64,000 nt of DNA from Flavobacterium psychrophilum (GTDB lineage: Bacteria; Bacteroidota; Bacteroidia; Flavobacteriales; Flavobacteriaceae). Position 1 is the stretch's first letter; each line of letters begins with the position of its first letter. The position numbers and the translations under genes are program-made. Location of the stretch: assembly GCA_945890865.1 (NCBI GenBank), contig CAMDDB010000006.1:1-64000 (forward strand), in the 5' to 3' direction. This document shows positions 50,085 through 58,576 of this stretch, in pieces. Below the pieces are notes generated by a model, which worked only from the letters and a program-made list of their open reading frames with translations, was not told the origin of the DNA and made no database searches.

Positions 50085-50847
50085 TGTTTAACTTTCTTAA
50101 TTTAATGGCCGTCAGTACTTTTTTGGTATACAAAGGAAAGTCGGCGTTTTGAATCCAACCAAAATATCCTGGTTCTTTATCAAAAATATCTTCTACTAAA
50201 GCACCTTTGTGTTTTCCAAACGTAAAAATTTCTTTTCCTTCGGGATTCATTGCAATAAATCCTGCAAAATCAACTGATTTTTTTCGTGTCGTAAATTCAG
50301 ATAATGACTTCATATCGTTTTCCAAATTTTCATAGCGATCCAGTTGTGATTTTAAGATTTCGTACGTTGCCATAGTATCGGCTTCTGCACTGTGTGCATT
50401 TTCTAAACTTTGGCCGCAGTAAAATTTGAAGGCAGCACTTAACGTTCGCTCTTCCATTTTATGAAAAATCGTTTGTACATCTACAGAAACCCTGTTTTTC
50501 ATATCAAAATCAACACCTGCACGCAATAATTCTTCAGCTAATAACGGAATATCAAAACGATCTGAATTAAATCCAGCTAAATCTGAATCTTTAATCATAT
50601 TATGCACTTGAGAAGCTAATGCATCAAAAGTAGGTTCATTAGCTACTTTTTCATCCGAAATGCCATGAACAGCTGTTGATTGGGGCGGAATTGGAATCGT
50701 AGGATTAACTAACCAGGTCTTACTTTCTTTGGTACCGTTTGGATATATTTTAAAAATTGAAATCTCTACAATTCGGTCTCGAGCCACATCAATTCCCGTT
50801 GTTTCAAGATCAAAAAAGCAAATTGGGCGTGTTAATTTTAATTCCAT
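50074..50847 (-). CDS. DEDDh 3'-5' exonuclease (DnaQ/PolC-epsilon-like)
   Basis: 257 residues. Exonuclease motif I is FFDLETTGID (Asp13, Glu15), motif II LAGFNSDRFDIPLLAEEL, motif III HSAEADTMATYEIL with the His/Asp. The C-terminal 80 residues hold a GKHKGALVEDIFDKEPGYFGW-type module (kept under 20 here: GKHKGALVEDIF) related to DUF3820. It could be proofreading for DNA polymerase III or an RNase T-like enzyme; the sequence alone does not decide. A TATATTTG -7 element on the minus strand (50865-50872) lies 17 bp before the ATG. Confidence 0.85.
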   Translation of the reverse strand: MELKLTRPICFFDLETTGIDVARDRIVEISIFKIYPNGTKESKTWLVNPTIPIPPQSTAVHGISDEKVANEPTFDALASQVHNMIKDSDLAGFNSDRFDIPLLAEELLRAGVDFDMKNRVSVDVQTIFHKMEERTLSAAFKFYCGQSLENAHSAEADTMATYEILKSQLDRYENLENDMKSLSEFTTRKKSVDFAGFIAMNPEGKEIFTFGKHKGALVEDIFDKEPGYFGWIQNADFPLYTKKVLTAIKLRKLNTKS

Positions 50848-50873
50848 ACTAATGTTATAAGTGACAAATATAG

Positions 50874-50905
50874 AAAAACCCGACAGCTTTTAAAACTATC
50901 GGGCT
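50874..50905 (-). terminator. Terminator of the E2 gene
   Basis: CCCGACAG (50879-50886) and CTATCGGG (50896-50903), 9-base loop and a T5 tail on the minus strand. It lies after the E2 stop (50928) and overlaps the exonuclease promoter region. Confidence 0.8.
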
Positions 50906-50927
50906 TACTTCTATAAATTAAACTTGA

Positions 50928-52226
50928 TTATATTTCTCTATTGGGATCAAAAGCTTCTAAATATTCGGCAACACGTTTGACAAAACTTCCTCCTAATGCA
51001 CCATCAACCACTCGATGATCATAGGAGTGCGATAAGAACATTTTTTGACGGATTCCGATGAAATCTCCTTCTGATGTTTCAATAACAGCGGGTACTTTTC
51101 GAATAGCACCTAAAGCTAAAATACCTACCTGAGGTTGATTGATAATAGGAGTTCCAAAAACAGATCCAAAAGTACCCACATTTGTAACTGTATACGTACC
51201 ACCTTGTGTGTCGTCTGGTTTTAATTTTCCTGTTTTAGCTCGGTTTCCTAAATCGTTAACCGCTTTGGCCATGCCTACTAAATTTAATTGGTCAGCGTTT
51301 TTAATTACTGGAACGATTAAGTTTCCGTTGGGTAAAGCTGCTGCCATACCTAAATTAATATTTTTACGTTTAATAATGAAATCACCATCTACTGAAATAT
51401 TCATCCCTGGAAAATCTCTTAATGCTTTAGCTACCGCTTCCATGAAAATTGGCGTGAATGTTAGTTTCTCTCCTTCTCTTTTTTCAAAAGCATCTTTAAC
51501 TTTATCTCTCCATTTTACAATATTGGTTACATCCACTTCAATAAATGATTGTACGTGAGCTGAAGTTTGAACGGATGCTACCATGTAACCCGAAATCAAC
51601 TTACGCATTCGGTCCATTTCTACTATCTCGTCACCACCATTTACCGAAACAGGAACCGCTTGAACACCAGGAGCAGCAATTACTTTTGCAGTTGCAACTA
51701 GAGGAGTCTGCGTATTTGGTTGACTTTCTTTATTTTTGATATAATTTAATAAATCTTCTTTATTTACTCGGCCATCTTTACCCGAACCCGAAATAGCTTC
51801 TAATTCGGCTACAGAAATTCCTTCTTCTTTCGCAATATTTTTTACTAGCGGAGAAAAGAATTTGTTAGAAGCTGAAAAATCAGCTGGAGCTACCGTTTCA
51901 ATAGCAACTTCAACAGTTTTAGCAACTTCCGCTACAGCGTCCGGAGCCTCAGTTTTAACTTCCGGAGCAGCTGCAACAGCTCCTCCCTCTGTTTCTATAA
52001 TAGCAATTGTTTGGCCTACTTGTACTAAATCGTCAACTTTGAAAAGAATTTCAATCAAAGTTCCCGAAACCTCAGAAGGGACTTCACTGTCTACCTTATC
52101 GGTTGCGATTTCCAACACTGCTTCATCCATTGCAATAGTATCGCCTACATTTTTTAACCAATTGGTTACGGTTGCTTCGGCAACACTTTCACCCATTTTA
52201 GGTAATTTCAATTCAAACTTTGCCAT
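50928..52226 (-). CDS. 2-oxoacid dehydrogenase E2, dihydrolipoamide acyltransferase
   Basis: 432 residues. N-terminal lipoyl domain with the lipoylation site Lys44 in EIATDKVDSEVPSE, a long Ala/Glu/Val-rich linker (about 80-130), a peripheral-subunit-binding domain (about 137-175, SPLVKNIAKEEGISVAELEA), and the C-terminal catalytic domain with the active-site LSHSYDHRVVDGALGG. Branched-chain or 2-oxoglutarate specificity is not decided by sequence; in many Bacteroidetes this stand-alone form is annotated as branched-chain E2. E1 and E3 genes are not in the window. Confidence 0.9.
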   Translation of the reverse strand: MAKFELKLPKMGESVAEATVTNWLKNVGDTIAMDEAVLEIATDKVDSEVPSEVSGTLIEILFKVDDLVQVGQTIAIIETEGGAVAAAPEVKTEAPDAVAEVAKTVEVAIETVAPADFSASNKFFSPLVKNIAKEEGISVAELEAISGSGKDGRVNKEDLLNYIKNKESQPNTQTPLVATAKVIAAPGVQAVPVSVNGGDEIVEMDRMRKLISGYMVASVQTSAHVQSFIEVDVTNIVKWRDKVKDAFEKREGEKLTFTPIFMEAVAKALRDFPGMNISVDGDFIIKRKNINLGMAAALPNGNLIVPVIKNADQLNLVGMAKAVNDLGNRAKTGKLKPDDTQGGTYTVTNVGTFGSVFGTPIINQPQVGILALGAIRKVPAVIETSEGDFIGIRQKMFLSHSYDHRVVDGALGGSFVKRVAEYLEAFDPNREI

Positions 52227-52309
52227 ATCTGTAAACTAAAGTTGTGTTTTTGTATTTCGTTTGCAAAAATACTAATTTTTCGTTCTTTTTTGAAGGAAAT
52301 CAATAATTT

Positions 52310-53434
52310 TTACAACAAAATTATTTGCCCTTTGTCTTTAGAATGATTGCTACCAATTAAATAATTTGAGCTTGAAATATAGTTCTTAAAACTAAGGTTT
52401 TTCTTTTTATTTTCTTCCATAAAAGTAATGATTTCGGTAAAACTAAAAGTAGAAGAGTCAAAAATTATTTCAGTGTTCTTTGAAGGGTCGTTTTTAAATT
52501 GATTGAACCTGGAAAAATAAACCGTTTTTTGCGATAAATTTATACAAAGGTCGCCTTTTGAAAAAACAACATATTCGTCAATTTTTCTTCTTGTATCCTT
52601 TGGCTCGTGTTTTTTTACCATGCTAAACACAAGGCTTCCCACGAACATCATTCCATCAAAAAACAAGGATTTTTGAAAATGTTTTTTATAAAAAAACTGC
52701 ATGGCTTCCTGAAAACGTTTTCTGTAGGTTTCATCCCTAACCGTACTCTCGCCTTTGTAATGAATTACCGAGGTTTCATGAAAATAATAATTAGATTTTC
52801 CCGTTTTTAACACCATATAACTCAAATCAATATCATCGGAATACATGAAACAATTTTCATCAAAACCGCCAACATCTATGTATAATTTGTGTTGCATAAA
52901 CATAAATGCTCCTACTAAAATAGCTGCTTTTCCTGATTGATGTTCAGTTAAATGCTGTGCATAATATTTCCCGAAGTAGTTTGAAATTTTATACAACCCA
53001 ACTATTTTTGTAAAAGCTACCCAGGGCGTTGGAACTCCGCGTTTGCTTTCTGGTAAAAAATTTCCTGTCCCATCAATCAATTTACAACCGATAATGCCGA
53101 GTTGTGAGTTGTGAGTTGTGAGTTGTGAGTTAAAAATTTTGACAAAAGTATCTTCTGCCACAACGGTATCGGGGTTTAAAATGCAAATGTATTCGCCTTT
53201 AGCATGTGCCACTCCTGTGTTATTCCCTTTTGGATATCCAAAATTGGCTGTATTTTCAATAAGTGTAACGGTTGGAAATTTAAGCTTCATCATGGTGCAA
53301 CTATCATCCGTGGAAGCATTATCAATCACAATAATTTCTCCCTCAATACCTTCTAATGCTTTTTGAACACTATACAAACACTGTTCTAAAAAATAGCGTA
53401 CATTATAATTAAGGATGATTACGGATAGTTGCAT
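52310..53434 (-). CDS. Glycosyltransferase family 2
   Basis: 374 residues. N-terminal GT-A domain with QLSVIILNYNVRYFLEQCLYS, EIIVIDNASTDDSC, GYPKGNNTGV, LNPDTVV, and FMYSDDIDLSYMVLKTG for the metal/acceptor region; the C-terminal third is family-specific. I start at ATG 53434. A 31-bp 7-bp repeat array (53101-53131) lies in frame between the DxD region and SKRGVP, encoding the peptide pattern NSQLTTH. The protein resembles rhamnosyl- or galactosyltransferases. No glycan cluster surrounds it. Confidence 0.87.
   Translation of the reverse strand: MQLSVIILNYNVRYFLEQCLYSVQKALEGIEGEIIVIDNASTDDSCTMMKLKFPTVTLIENTANFGYPKGNNTGVAHAKGEYICILNPDTVVAEDTFVKIFNSQLTTHNSQLGIIGCKLIDGTGNFLPESKRGVPTPWVAFTKIVGLYKISNYFGKYYAQHLTEHQSGKAAILVGAFMFMQHKLYIDVGGFDENCFMYSDDIDLSYMVLKTGKSNYYFHETSVIHYKGESTVRDETYRKRFQEAMQFFYKKHFQKSLFFDGMMFVGSLVFSMVKKHEPKDTRRKIDEYVVFSKGDLCINLSQKTVYFSRFNQFKNDPSKNTEIIFDSSTFSFTEIITFMEENKKKNLSFKNYISSSNYLIGSNHSKDKGQIILL
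53101..53131. repeat. Perfect 7-bp tandem array inside a GT2 gene
   Basis: Four perfect GTTGTGA units and a partial GTT (AACTCAC on the coding strand). It encodes NSQLTTHNSQL in the gene's frame. Every frame reads the same repeating heptapeptide set and has no stop, yet a gain or loss of one unit shifts the frame downstream. Confidence 0.9.
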
Positions 53435-53440
53435 GGATTT

Positions 53441-53475
53441 AATTTTCAATTTTCAATTAGCAATATGCCAATTAA
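53441..53475. repeat. 7-bp tandem array upstream of the GT2 gene
   Basis: AATTTTC, AATTTTC, AATTAGC, AATATGC, CAATTAA in phase, starting 7 bp from the ATG (53434) of the minus-strand glycosyltransferase. Confidence 0.65.
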
Positions 53476-53561
53476 TTGATGAGTCAAAGTTGCAATTTTT
53501 ATTTATGAATTGCAAAAATTGGGAATCCAATATCAAATATTAACCTTACTTTTGTGCTCTT

Positions 53562-53601
53562 ATTGTCTCATTGGCAAATTTTCAAATTTTCAAATTAATT
53601 C
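53562..53601. repeat. 8-bp tandem array flush with the ABC-F start codon
   Basis: ATTGTCTC, ATTGGCAA, ATTTTCAA, ATTTTCAA, ATTAATTC followed directly by the ATG at 53602. The third and fourth units are identical. Confidence 0.7.
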
Positions 53602-55464
53602 ATGAATTACCTATCAGTCGAAAATATTTCAAAATCCTATGGCGAACGTGTGCTTTTTGACAACGTTTCTTTTGGAATCAACAAAGATCAAAAAATAGCT
53701 TTTATTGCAAAGAATGGTTCGGGAAAAACTACCATTATGAACATGATTAATGGCTTAGACGAACCCGACACAGGACAAGTGGTCATTCGGAAAGAGATTA
53801 CTATGGCCTTTTTGTCGCAAAACAATAATTTGCAGGACGAATTGACCATTGAGGAAAATATTTTTGCGTCGGATAATGAAATATTAAAAGTCATCGAACG
53901 CTATGAAAAAGCGCTGGAAAATCCTAATGACGAGGAAGCCTATCAAAGAGCTTTTGATGATATGGACCGACATAACGCTTGGGATTTTGAAACGCAATTC
54001 AAACAAATTTTGTTCAAACTGAAGTTGGAAGACTTAAAAATGAAAGTCAAAAACATGTCGGGTGGAGAAAAAAAGAGATTGTCATTGGCTATAATTTTAA
54101 TTAGCAAACCCGATTTATTAATTTTAGACGAACCCACCAATCACTTGGATTTAGAAATGATTGAATGGTTAGAAGATTATTTCGCCAAAGAAAATATTAC
54201 CTTATTTATGGTGACACACGACCGGTTCTTTCTCGAACGCGTTTGTAACGAAATCATAGAACTAGACAACGGGAAAATCTATCAATACAGAGGCAATTAT
54301 TCCTATTATTTAGCCAAAAAGGAAGAACGCTTAGCTTCTGAAAATGCGAGTGTCGACAAGGCTCAAAATCTATTTGTAAAAGAATTGGCCTGGATGCGAC
54401 GTCAACCCAAAGCGCGAACCACCAAATCCAAATCAAGACAAGACGACTTTTATGTGATCAAAGAAAAAGCCGAAAGCCGTCGAAAAGAAAATGTAGTAGA
54501 GCTCGAAATCAATATGGAGCGCATGGGTAGTAAGATCATTGAAATGGTAAAATTAAATAAGAATTTTCCAGATCGAAAAATATTAGAAGATTTTTCCTAT
54601 TCGTTTCAACGAGGGGAGCGCATAGGAATTATTGGTAAAAATGGAACCGGAAAATCAACCTTTTTAAATATTCTAACACAAACCCTACCCCCCGATTCGG
54701 GAAAAGTAATCATAGGCGATACCATAAAAATTGGCTATTATACCCAAAGTGGGATCAACCCAAAACCCGGTCAAAAAGTAATTGACATCATTAAAGAATA
54801 TGGAGAATACATTCCGTTGACGAAAGGAAAAATCATTTCGGCTTCGCAATTGTTAGAACGCTTTTTATTTGATGCAAAAAAACAATATGATTTTGTAGAA
54901 AAATTAAGTGGTGGCGAATTAAAACGTTTGTATTTATGTACGGTTTTGATTCAAAATCCGAATTTCTTGATTTTGGACGAACCTACCAATGATTTGGATA
55001 TTGTAACGTTGAATGTCCTAGAAAGTTTTTTATTGGATTTTCCGGGTTGTTTGCTCGTAGTAAGCCATGATCGCTATTTTATGGACAAAATTGTCGATCA
55101 CTTATTTGTTTTTAGAGGCGAAGGACACATCGAAGATTTTCCAGGAAATTATTCCGATTTTAGAGCCTATGAAGATTCTGCAGAACCTAAAACCCTCTCT
55201 AATGTGAGTACCGAAAAAACCCATTGGAAAGAAAAAAGTGCAGCACCTTCTGGACTTAATTTTAATGATCAAAAAGAATTTAATAAAATTGAACGCGATA
55301 TCAAAGATTTAGAATTTCAAAAGAAACAAATCGAACAAGAATTTGCCGATGGCAAAGTGACAGATGATGCTATTGAAGACAAAGCAAATGAATTGCAAAA
55401 AATCATCCAATCTTTAGAAGCAAAAGAAGAACGTTGGTTTGAATTGAGTTCGAAAATGGAATAA
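53602..55464 (+). CDS. ABC-F family ATPase (Uup-like)
   Basis: 620 residues, two nucleotide-binding domains without membrane helices. Domain 1: Walker A AKNGSGKTTIMN, signature MSGGEKKRLSLA, Walker B LLILDEPTNHLD. The interdomain linker has KARTTKSKSRQDDFYVIKEK. Domain 2: GKNGTGKSTFLN, LSGGELKRLYLC and FLILDEPTNDLD. The C-terminal coiled coil (about 545-620) is the Uup-type extension. ABC-F proteins act on ribosomes or, as Uup, in DNA metabolism and translation. A TACTTTTG -7 element (53547-53554) lies in the spacer. Confidence 0.93.
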   Translation: MNYLSVENISKSYGERVLFDNVSFGINKDQKIAFIAKNGSGKTTIMNMINGLDEPDTGQVVIRKEITMAFLSQNNNLQDELTIEENIFASDNEILKVIERYEKALENPNDEEAYQRAFDDMDRHNAWDFETQFKQILFKLKLEDLKMKVKNMSGGEKKRLSLAIILISKPDLLILDEPTNHLDLEMIEWLEDYFAKENITLFMVTHDRFFLERVCNEIIELDNGKIYQYRGNYSYYLAKKEERLASENASVDKAQNLFVKELAWMRRQPKARTTKSKSRQDDFYVIKEKAESRRKENVVELEINMERMGSKIIEMVKLNKNFPDRKILEDFSYSFQRGERIGIIGKNGTGKSTFLNILTQTLPPDSGKVIIGDTIKIGYYTQSGINPKPGQKVIDIIKEYGEYIPLTKGKIISASQLLERFLFDAKKQYDFVEKLSGGELKRLYLCTVLIQNPNFLILDEPTNDLDIVTLNVLESFLLDFPGCLLVVSHDRYFMDKIVDHLFVFRGEGHIEDFPGNYSDFRAYEDSAEPKTLSNVSTEKTHWKEKSAAPSGLNFNDQKEFNKIERDIKDLEFQKKQIEQEFADGKVTDDAIEDKANELQKIIQSLEAKEERWFELSSKME

Positions 55465-55467
55465 AAA

Positions 55468-55537
55468 TAGTAATTAGAGAATAGTAATTAGAGAATAGCC
55501 AGACTAATTACTAGTCACTTTTCACAAATCACTATGC
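55468..55537. repeat. Ten-unit 7-bp tandem array flush with a start codon
   Basis: TAGTAAT, TAGAGAA, TAGTAAT, TAGAGAA, TAGCCAG, ACTAATT, ACTAGTC, ACTTTTC, ACAAATC, ACTATGC, with no slip over 70 bp and directly followed by the ATG at 55538. The first half has the unit outline TAGnnAn, the second ACnnnTC. Confidence 0.75.
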
Positions 55538-56050
55538 ATGCAACACCAAATTAAATCATACCTGAAATTTCTTAGGAACGCCAAAAACGAACATGGTGTT
55601 CATTCTCCTTTTGTGTTTGATTTGGTTACCAAATGTTTTCACGCTACAGACATTACTTCATTTGGCCATGAAAGAAATAACAGAATACAGAAAACAATTG
55701 CTTACTTGCATCTTGAAGAATATTTTTATTTTAAAGTAGGACAAGAACTACCTAGAACTATCAAGGGTCTAATTGTTCCCAGTGAAGCTTTAAAAACTTT
55801 TTCAATCGATACCATTTATCCATATTGTATCAATGAAAGTTGCCTTTTTATTGAAGACATTCACAAAACAAGAAAAAATGAATTTCTTTGGAAACAATTA
55901 TATCAAAACGATAAAATAACGTGTAGCATTGAAACCTACAACTTAGGCTTGCTTTTTTTTAGAAAAGAACAAAATAAAGAGCATTTTATTCTGCATCCAA
56001 AAAAAACAATCCTGTCGCATTTGTTTGAAAGAATACGCTTCAAATTGTAA
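55538..56050 (+). CDS. Shortened methyltransferase-like protein lacking the SAM-binding core
   Basis: 170 residues. The N-terminus QIKSYLKFLRNAKNEHGVHSPFVFDLVTKCF (core HGVHSPFVFDLVTKCF) matches the start of flavobacterial class I SAM-dependent methyltransferases of about 235-260 residues, and the end (LFIEDIHKTRKNEFLW, then TYNLGLLFFRKEQNKEHFIL) matches their C-terminal strand region. The Rossmann part between, with the G-x-G SAM motif, is missing. Either this is a derived protein with another role or a decaying gene. The frame is intact and no stop codon interrupts it. The comparison is from memory, not from a search. Confidence 0.6.
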   Translation: MQHQIKSYLKFLRNAKNEHGVHSPFVFDLVTKCFHATDITSFGHERNNRIQKTIAYLHLEEYFYFKVGQELPRTIKGLIVPSEALKTFSIDTIYPYCINESCLFIEDIHKTRKNEFLWKQLYQNDKITCSIETYNLGLLFFRKEQNKEHFILHPKKTILSHLFERIRFKL

Positions 56051-56112
56051 CAAATTTGACATTTAATCTACTTATGAAAGAATCCTTTTTCTAATCATCA
56101 TTCTTTATTCAA

Positions 56113-56820
56113 ATGGCAGAATCATTAATCAGTATTACCAATATTAAAAGAGATTTTCCTTTAGGAAACGAAATCGTTTATGTGCTAAAAGGCATTGATT
56201 TGGAAATTAAAAAGGGCGAATATGTCGCTTTGATGGGACCCTCAGGGTCTGGAAAATCAACATTAATGAATATCTTAGGCTGTTTGGATACGCCTACCTC
56301 TGGAACCTACATTTTGAACGGAAAACACGTTAGTGAAATGCAAGACGATGAATTGGCAGGCATTCGAAATAAAGAAATTGGATTTGTATTCCAAACGTTT
56401 AACTTGATGCCTCGAACTACCGCTTTAGATAATGTAGCGTTACCAATGGTATATGCAGGATATTCAAAATCGGAGAGAATTGAAAGAGCTTCTGAAGTAT
56501 TAAAACAAGTAGGATTAGATGATCGAATGGATCACAAACCCAATCAGCTTTCAGGTGGACAACGCCAACGTGTAGCGGTTGCAAGAGCATTGGTTAATAA
56601 ACCCTCAATTATTTTAGCCGATGAACCAACAGGTAACTTAGATAGTAAAACTTCGGTAGAAATTATGAATTTATTTAACGAAATTCACGCCAATGGCAAT
56701 ACCGTAATCCTAGTAACACACGAAGAAGAAATTGCGGCTTATGCACACCGAATCATTCGTTTACGAGATGGAATTATCGAAAGCGATACGCAAAACCCAA
56801 ACATTAAAAAGCAAAATTAG
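56113..56820 (+). CDS. ABC transporter ATP-binding protein, LolD/MacB type
   Basis: 235 residues. Walker [14 protein letters not shown]-loop [17 protein letters not shown], signature [15 protein letters not shown], Walker [16 protein letters not shown] and the H-loop [12 protein letters not shown]. The [15 protein letters not shown] stretch is typical of MacB/LolD ATPases that serve lipoprotein release or efflux permeases. No permease gene is adjacent, so it is an orphan within this window. Confidence 0.9.
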   Translation: MAESLISITNIKRDFPLGNEIVYVLKGIDLEIKKGEYVALMGPSGSGKSTLMNILGCLDTPTSGTYILNGKHVSEMQDDELAGIRNKEIGFVFQTFNLMPRTTALDNVALPMVYAGYSKSERIERASEVLKQVGLDDRMDHKPNQLSGGQRQRVAVARALVNKPSIILADEPTGNLDSKTSVEIMNLFNEIHANGNTVILVTHEEEIAAYAHRIIRLRDGIIESDTQNPNIKKQN

Positions 56821-56913
56821 ACGGTTGTAGCCCTCCCCGACACGGTTCGGAATCCTGGTTGGTTTTTCTTGCTTTCGTATTCAAAATAACTACCTTTACT
56901 GCAAAATAACTGC
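56821..56913. other. Spacer with a GC-richer patch, no gene seen
   Basis: The first 45 bases include CCCTCCCCGACACGG and GGTTCGGAATCCTGG, clearly richer in G and C than the rest of the spacers. GGTTCGGAATCC resembles a tRNA T arm, but no other tRNA arms are present. Nothing else supportable. Confidence 0.4.
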
Positions 56914-58290
56914 ATGAATTTTTCCAGCTATACCAAAGAATTCTCTTACAACTTTAAATTGGCATACCCAATTATTCTTGGAATGCTAGGCCACACGCTT
57001 ATTGGAATTGTTGATAACATCATGGTAGGAAAATTAGGGTCAACAGAATTAGCAGCTGTGTCCTTAGGGAATAGCTTTATCTTTATTGCCATGTCATTGG
57101 GCATTGGATTTTCAACCGCCATAACCCCATTAATTGCAGAGGCAGATGCCGAAAAAGACGAGAAAAAAATTCGCTCTACCTTTCATCATGGTTTGCTTTT
57201 GTGTACGGTTCTTGGAGTTGCTCTATTTACTTTGATTGTATTAGCAAAGCCAATTATGCTGTTAATGCACCAACCCATTGAAGTTGTAGAAATGGCCTAT
57301 CCATACATCGATTGGGTAGCATTTTCTTTAATTCCGGTAATTATTTATCAAGGATATAAGCAATTTGCAGATGGCTTATCACGTACAAAATATTCTATGT
57401 ATGCTATTTTTATGGCAAATGTGGTCCATATTTTTTTCAATTATGTCTTAATTTATGGGGTATGGATTTTTCCCAAATTAGGCATCTTAGGAGCTGCCTT
57501 AGGAACGGTGATCTCAAGAATTATGATGGTTGTTTTTATGCATTATTTACTAAAGTATGACAAGAATATTAAAATATATTTCAAAAATTTTAGTTTCAAA
57601 GAAATCAAAAAATCGGTTCTCAAAAAAATAATCAATTTAGGGACTCCCTCGGCCATGCAAATGCTGTTTGAAGTGAGTTTATTTACCGGGGCCATCTGGT
57701 TAAGTGGCACCATAGGTAAAACAAGTCAGGCAGCAAATCAAATAGCACTCACCTTAGCAACACTAACATTTATGTTTGCAATGGGACTAAGTGTTACTGC
57801 AATGATTCGAATTTCAAATCAAAAGGGATTGAAAGATTATGTTAATTTAGTGGTTGTTGCCAAATCGATTTATTTATTGGCCATAATCATTGAAATTGTC
57901 TTTGCCATTTTATTTATTGTTTTTCACAATTACTTGCCACCTTTGTTTCTAAATTTAGAAAATACACAACAAGCGGTTGATAATAGAGAAGTGATTGAAA
58001 TTGCCTCTAAATTGCTTTTGGTGGCGGCTGTTTTTCAAATATCTGATGGTATACAAGTTGTAGTTTTAGGTGCGCTTAGAGGGTTACAAGATGTCAAATA
58101 TCCAATGTATATTACTTTTGTTGCTTACTGGTTAGTCGGTTTCCCAATTTCAATTTATTTGGGATTAAAAACAGAATTGAAAGCTGTTGGAATTTGGATT
58201 GGACTTTTAGCAGGTTTGAGTGTAGCCGCAATATTTTTGTATATTCGCTTCAATTATTTGACAAAAAAAATGATTCAAGAGCAAGCTTAA
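56914..58290 (+). CDS. MATE family efflux transporter
   Basis: 458 residues with 12 predicted membrane helices in two halves. The MATE pattern shows in LAYPIILGMLGHTLIGIVDN, GKLGSTELAAVSLGNSF, QGYKQFADGLSRTKYSMYAI and, in the second half, GTPSAMQMLFEVSLFTGA and QAANQIALTLATLTFM. Exports drugs or metabolites in exchange for Na+ or H+; substrate unknown. The small acidic protein gene follows after 31 bp. Confidence 0.93.
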   Translation: MNFSSYTKEFSYNFKLAYPIILGMLGHTLIGIVDNIMVGKLGSTELAAVSLGNSFIFIAMSLGIGFSTAITPLIAEADAEKDEKKIRSTFHHGLLLCTVLGVALFTLIVLAKPIMLLMHQPIEVVEMAYPYIDWVAFSLIPVIIYQGYKQFADGLSRTKYSMYAIFMANVVHIFFNYVLIYGVWIFPKLGILGAALGTVISRIMMVVFMHYLLKYDKNIKIYFKNFSFKEIKKSVLKKIINLGTPSAMQMLFEVSLFTGAIWLSGTIGKTSQAANQIALTLATLTFMFAMGLSVTAMIRISNQKGLKDYVNLVVVAKSIYLLAIIIEIVFAILFIVFHNYLPPLFLNLENTQQAVDNREVIEIASKLLLVAAVFQISDGIQVVVLGALRGLQDVKYPMYITFVAYWLVGFPISIYLGLKTELKAVGIWIGLLAGLSVAAIFLYIRFNYLTKKMIQEQA

Positions 58291-58321
58291 TTACTAAAAC
58301 AAACATATTAAAACAAAAAAA

Positions 58322-58552
58322 ATGATTTTACCAAAATTTGTAATCGGAGACAACACTGATTTTCCTGAAGATATTTTCATAATTCACCTTGAATATCCTC
58401 GATTTGTGATCAATTTAAAAGATGACGAAGTAGAATTTCTAGAAGATATTGAAGAAGAAGATGAAAAAGAATTGGAATCCGAAATGGAACATTTAATTAC
58501 CATTGCTGGCGAATTCTACGATAGAGAAATTGAACGTTACGATCAAGAATAG
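58322..58552 (+). CDS. Small acidic hypothetical protein
   Basis: 76 residues, strongly acidic: a beta-rich start ILPKFVIGDNTDFPEDIFII and LEYPRFVINLKDDEVEFL, followed by a run of Asp and Glu and a last helix EMEHLITIAGEFYDREIERY. I recognise it as a small protein kept in flavobacteria next to the MATE gene, with no known function. It probably shares the MATE transcript. Confidence 0.7.
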   Translation: MILPKFVIGDNTDFPEDIFIIHLEYPRFVINLKDDEVEFLEDIEEEDEKELESEMEHLITIAGEFYDREIERYDQE

Positions 58553-58576
58553 TGTTCAGATTTATAGAATAGCTAA

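Noticed and set aside
51862..52239. Plus-strand open frame inside the E2 gene
   Set aside because: It is the complement of the Ala/Glu/Val-rich linker and lipoyl domain, which is typical of chance frames opposite such sequences. The minus-strand frame has all E2 motifs.
53101..53131. CRISPR-like repeats at 53101 and elsewhere
   Set aside because: Units are 7-8 bp and adjacent with no spacers; no cas gene in the window. They are simple tandem arrays, reported as such.
56835..56870. Possible tRNA remnant
   Set aside because: Only a T-arm-like word is found. No acceptor, D or anticodon arm can be folded.
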